A stretch of 64,000 bases of DNA from Vanessa cardui. Taxonomy: Eukaryota > Arthropoda > Insecta > Lepidoptera > Nymphalidae. Positions within the stretch are counted from its first letter, which is position 1, and each line of letters opens with the position of its first letter. Location of the stretch: contig NC_061130.1 of the NCBI RefSeq assembly GCF_905220365.1, forward strand, positions 15,321,501 through 15,385,500, written 5' to 3'. This document shows positions 61,167-64,000 of this stretch, piece after piece. The translations under genes and the position numbers were made by a program. The notes under the pieces were generated by a model that did no database searches, was not told the DNA's origin, and worked only from the letters and a program-made list of their open reading frames with translations.

Positions 61167-61620
61167 TCATTAAAATACAGTAATTGCGAAAAAGATGTAA
61201 TACTTATTAACCGTTACCGAAACAACATGTATTCAGAGTAAATATTCATATATTAACAGTTTAATGCGATCTTCTATTAAGATCATATCATATATTATAC
61301 ATGGAAAGAAAACCATTAGAAACATACAGACGCTTTCTTTCGTTGGTTTTTTTCGTCGCCTTATGACGCTGATCAAATATATGTAATTCATATTTAAGAT
61401 ATTATTTATATATAAATTATACCTACTCTTTGGATATGTTAAATCTTTAAATGTTGTTTTTTAATTCTTAGGCGTGTAAATATTCAGTTTTAATGCTTTA
61501 TGTTATAATATGAATATTTTAGATAATGCTTGATGTAAAATATAAATTATTTAATGTAAAATCAATTAATTCGCAGAAAAAAATGACACTTTATTTTATC
61601 ATCCCAAGAGGAAAAAATAA
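61167..61620. other. AT-rich non-coding stretch
   Basis: Nothing beyond AT-rich sequence is seen up to the inverted-repeat element. Confidence 0.6.
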
Positions 61621-62012
61621 ACAGGGTTATTGGTAATTCGACGTACATATATCCGTTAGGAGGAGGATTTTTTTTGTTCTTAGGGTAGTTTGAAAGAAAA
61701 AAAAAATTTTGAAATTATTTCGTTTTTGTCTCACATTTTTAAATTTGGATAGATAATTATTATTTAAGCATTGACAAATATTCAGTGTTTAATCGTTTCT
61801 ATCAAACAGAAGAAAAAAAATATTTTACAATTGATACTTTTTTTAAATAAATTTTTGAAGTTACATTTTTGACAAATTTTGAAAAAACCTAAAAAACTTG
61901 ATAACTCAAAAATGGTTCACTTTTGGATTATGCATATGGGGGTTAAAATTATTGCAAATAGTCACCCCTATAAACTCCTAACGGATAAACGTCGAATTAC
62001 CAATAACCCTGT
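61621..62012. mobile_element. MITE-like element with terminal inverted repeats and ATAA duplication
   Basis: The left end ACAGGGTTATTGGTAATTCG and the right end in reverse complement are identical for 24 bases, and after a small indel share ATCCGTTAGGAG as well. ATAA directly flanks both ends (61617-61620 and 62013-62016), a 4-bp target duplication. The 392-bp interior is AT-rich with A and T tracts and no transposase frame. The superfamily is not assigned. Confidence 0.82.
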
Positions 62013-62074
62013 ATAAGTAAATATATTTTTTTCGAATATTTCGTGAAAGGATTTTGGAAAGGTCCGTCTGGGTA

Positions 62075-62230
62075 CCATCAGTATTCTAGGCATAGGGGAT
62101 GTCTGAGATCCTATGATCGCATCGTGGTATCTTGGATCGTATGATGGTATCGTCAGTACGGCGCCAATGCATCTAGGCAACAGTGTCAGTTTACCACCAA
62201 GTGGCACATTTGCTGCATTTGCCATGTCGC
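62075..62230 (-). repeat. interspersed repeat fragment
   Basis: On the minus strand GTGCCACTTGGTGGTAAACT, CACTGTTGCCTAGATGCATT and GGCGCCGTACTGACGATACC fit a diverged copy of the family at 54762-54880. GGTATC and GGATCGTATGATG words repeat inside. The 85-codon minus frame here (62225-61968) looks protein-like but runs through the repeat and into the MITE, so it is not called as a gene. Confidence 0.5.
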
Positions 62231-63430
62231 CTGTGTTTTAAAAATTGCCAATGGCATGAAACTCAGTAGATACAGATAGGTATGTTACCTTTACTACGGT
62301 TGACTATACATAGTAAATACATAAATATAGTAATTACTACTTAAATAATAAACCAACGAATAAGTATTCAACTCTTTCGTAAACATAAACGGATGAGCAC
62401 TGATAGCTAGAAACAGACTCAAGATGTTTTCGGTCTCTCAATTCCAACTCGACAAAGCCGTGTTCGGCGCCAGTGATGGCATGCTGGTGGCGGTGACGGG
62501 CCGGGACGGGCCTCGGGCCGCGCTTTGATCTCGCGAGGCTGTCGCGGGCACTCTTTCGCCTCGCTGCGCCTCCCGACCGCCCTTAACCTCCGCTCCTCTA
62601 CGCACGGAGGGGCTCGACAAAAGGGTACTCCTCTGTTTACCTTTCTCTCTAATTTCGTTAACGGGTAACATATTTCTTTTTGCGAATAAGAATGCGATTC
62701 AAATCAATTCTTAGAGCACAGGGCTCGCGAAGTCGGCCTGTAAAGGTTTCTCGGACGTGCGGGATAGAAGTTGAGAGCTCACTACTCGTTACTCGCTAAC
62801 TAAACCGTGTATCAACAGTACCTAACATTAACACGGCGCTCAGATTAAATCACAACCCCGTATCGAAGATCATCCAAATATTCAAAGTACTAACATAGGA
62901 TTATAATATTAAACAACTGATGTTGTTGTTAACCTAAGGCTTTACTCGTAAGGCTACTGGTATTTCGTCAAGTAACCTTTGCAACCCCTTACCGGTCGCA
63001 CGTTAGTCAAACTGCCTTTTATATCAAGTTCTTTGAGAACATCTTCATCTTCATTCACATAATAGGTACTTCAATAATGTAACGCCATGATAGATTGCAA
63101 AATGATTGGTAACCGATTCCTTAATGAAATCCTACGCGCTATTTTTGGCAAGTGATGCGTTGAGGACTTTCGTAGATAAAACATTGACATCGGCCAGTAT
63201 TTGTTGTATTTGATTGATTAAATTTAATATACTTGGAACAAACATATGAGTTGATGGTTATTTGCAATAATTGGTTGTAGAAAATATGTTTCGAATAAGT
63301 TTCTTACCGGTTCTACCCGTTAGTACGTCTCTTGTGAGTCGCTGATATTTTTACATTTATCTTAATTTATTTCATTTGTGCCGATATGAACGTGAGCGTT
63401 TCACGCGTCTTAGTTACTTGTAATTAATGG
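62231..63430. other. non-coding stretch
   Basis: No gene is supported. One CpG-rich block lies at 62455-62610; the rest is AT-rich. Confidence 0.5.
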
Positions 63431-63560
63431 TTCAAACCCGGGAGGCATCACAGAATTTTCACGTGTAATTTGTATTTATATTATCGTGTCGTAAAGGAAA
63501 GCATCGCGACGAAGCCAGTGTGTGCGAGACGACATTCCGCCAGTTGTTTGCATCGGACTT
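63431..63560 (+). mobile_element. SINE remnant
   Basis: The B box GGTTCAAACCC (63429-63439) is followed by TTTTCACGTGTAATTTGTAT, GTAAAGGAAAGCATCG and an ATTCCGCCA word in the order found in the Metulj-like SINE. The A-box head and the 3' half are missing or degraded. Confidence 0.55.
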
Positions 63561-64000
63561 GAAATTTCCTTGAGAGGAGATGAGACCTTTGACCAACAAA
63601 TATTCATAGCCTACTACTTTTACTTTACAAAAGGGCCCGTATTCAAACTACTGCCACCCAGTGTATACACTAACCTAGACATATTTTTATTGGAGTATAC
63701 ATAACATGCAGCACATTCCATAAGCTTAGCCCGTTATCGGGCATTACACGGAACTTGACAGTTTTACAGTATTTTTTATCATTAAGGAATGATATAAAAG
63801 TTGGGAGGGTGATCGAATGCGATTAAAGCAATTTGTGACCATAACGGGTTGCAACTGGCCCGCATAACGAGCTCCCACGCTCGACCATTTAGACAAATAA
63901 ATAATAGGAGCGATCGATCGCCCGCGACCAGACGACATCTATACTAGTGTTTACTCCTTGCCTACACAAATGTTCCAACTTCACTGAATCATATATGTTC
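63561..64000. other. non-coding stretch
   Basis: No supported feature is seen up to the window end. Confidence 0.5.

Noticed and set aside
61968..62225. 85-codon minus frame with protein-like sequence
   Set aside because: It is made by an interspersed repeat fragment joined to the end of the MITE, so the frame crosses a transposon boundary.

Overview
The window looks like nuclear DNA of a lepidopteran insect, most likely a butterfly. The background is AT-rich and gene-poor, with short GC- and CpG-rich islands. It carries several copies of a tRNA-derived SINE that resembles the Metulj-type SINEs of nymphalid butterflies, plus other interspersed repeats I associate with Lepidoptera. No operons, bacterial-type genes, rRNA genes or CRISPR arrays are visible. 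Most open frames are short chance frames in CpG-rich DNA, so few coding calls are made and all carry modest confidence.

Layout. 0-6.5 kb is repeat-rich: a pogo/Tigger-like non-autonomous DNA transposon (1819-2371), two complete SINEs, a second tRNA-derived SINE family, and a doubly nested retroelement with both target-site duplications intact (6229-6447). 9.8-12.1 kb holds a CpG island, a possible start exon (ATG 10186) and two phase-compatible exons (11515-11629, 11902-12007) that end in a stop. 19.4-19.7 kb is a strong CpG-island promoter with a plus-strand start exon (ATG 19616). Possible downstream exons in matching phase lie at 26195-26322 (ends in a stop), 32009-32068 (flanked by good splice sites) and, more doubtfully, 38501-38546. 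A tiny alternative start exon (ATG 38009) has an excellent donor site. I read 19.4-38.5 kb as the 5' part of a developmental-type gene with very long introns. I cannot name the gene.

20-53 kb and 59-61 kb are mostly non-coding, with GC-rich islands alternating with AT-rich, TAATTA-containing DNA. This would fit a regulatory landscape around a developmental regulator, but that is inference. 54.4-58.9 kb is a second repeat cluster: two copies of one non-LTR retrotransposon 3' end, copies of a long lepidopteran repeat also present at 28.3 kb, a TATA-type promoter candidate, a 31-bp-arm hairpin and a truncated SINE. 61.6-62.0 kb carries a terminal-inverted-repeat element with an apparent ATAA target duplication.

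I found no convincing new enzymatic or defence system. The best leads are the phase-matched exons, the nested retroelements, the 57-bp-arm foldback sequence at 29.35-29.54 kb and the inverted-repeat element at 61.6 kb.
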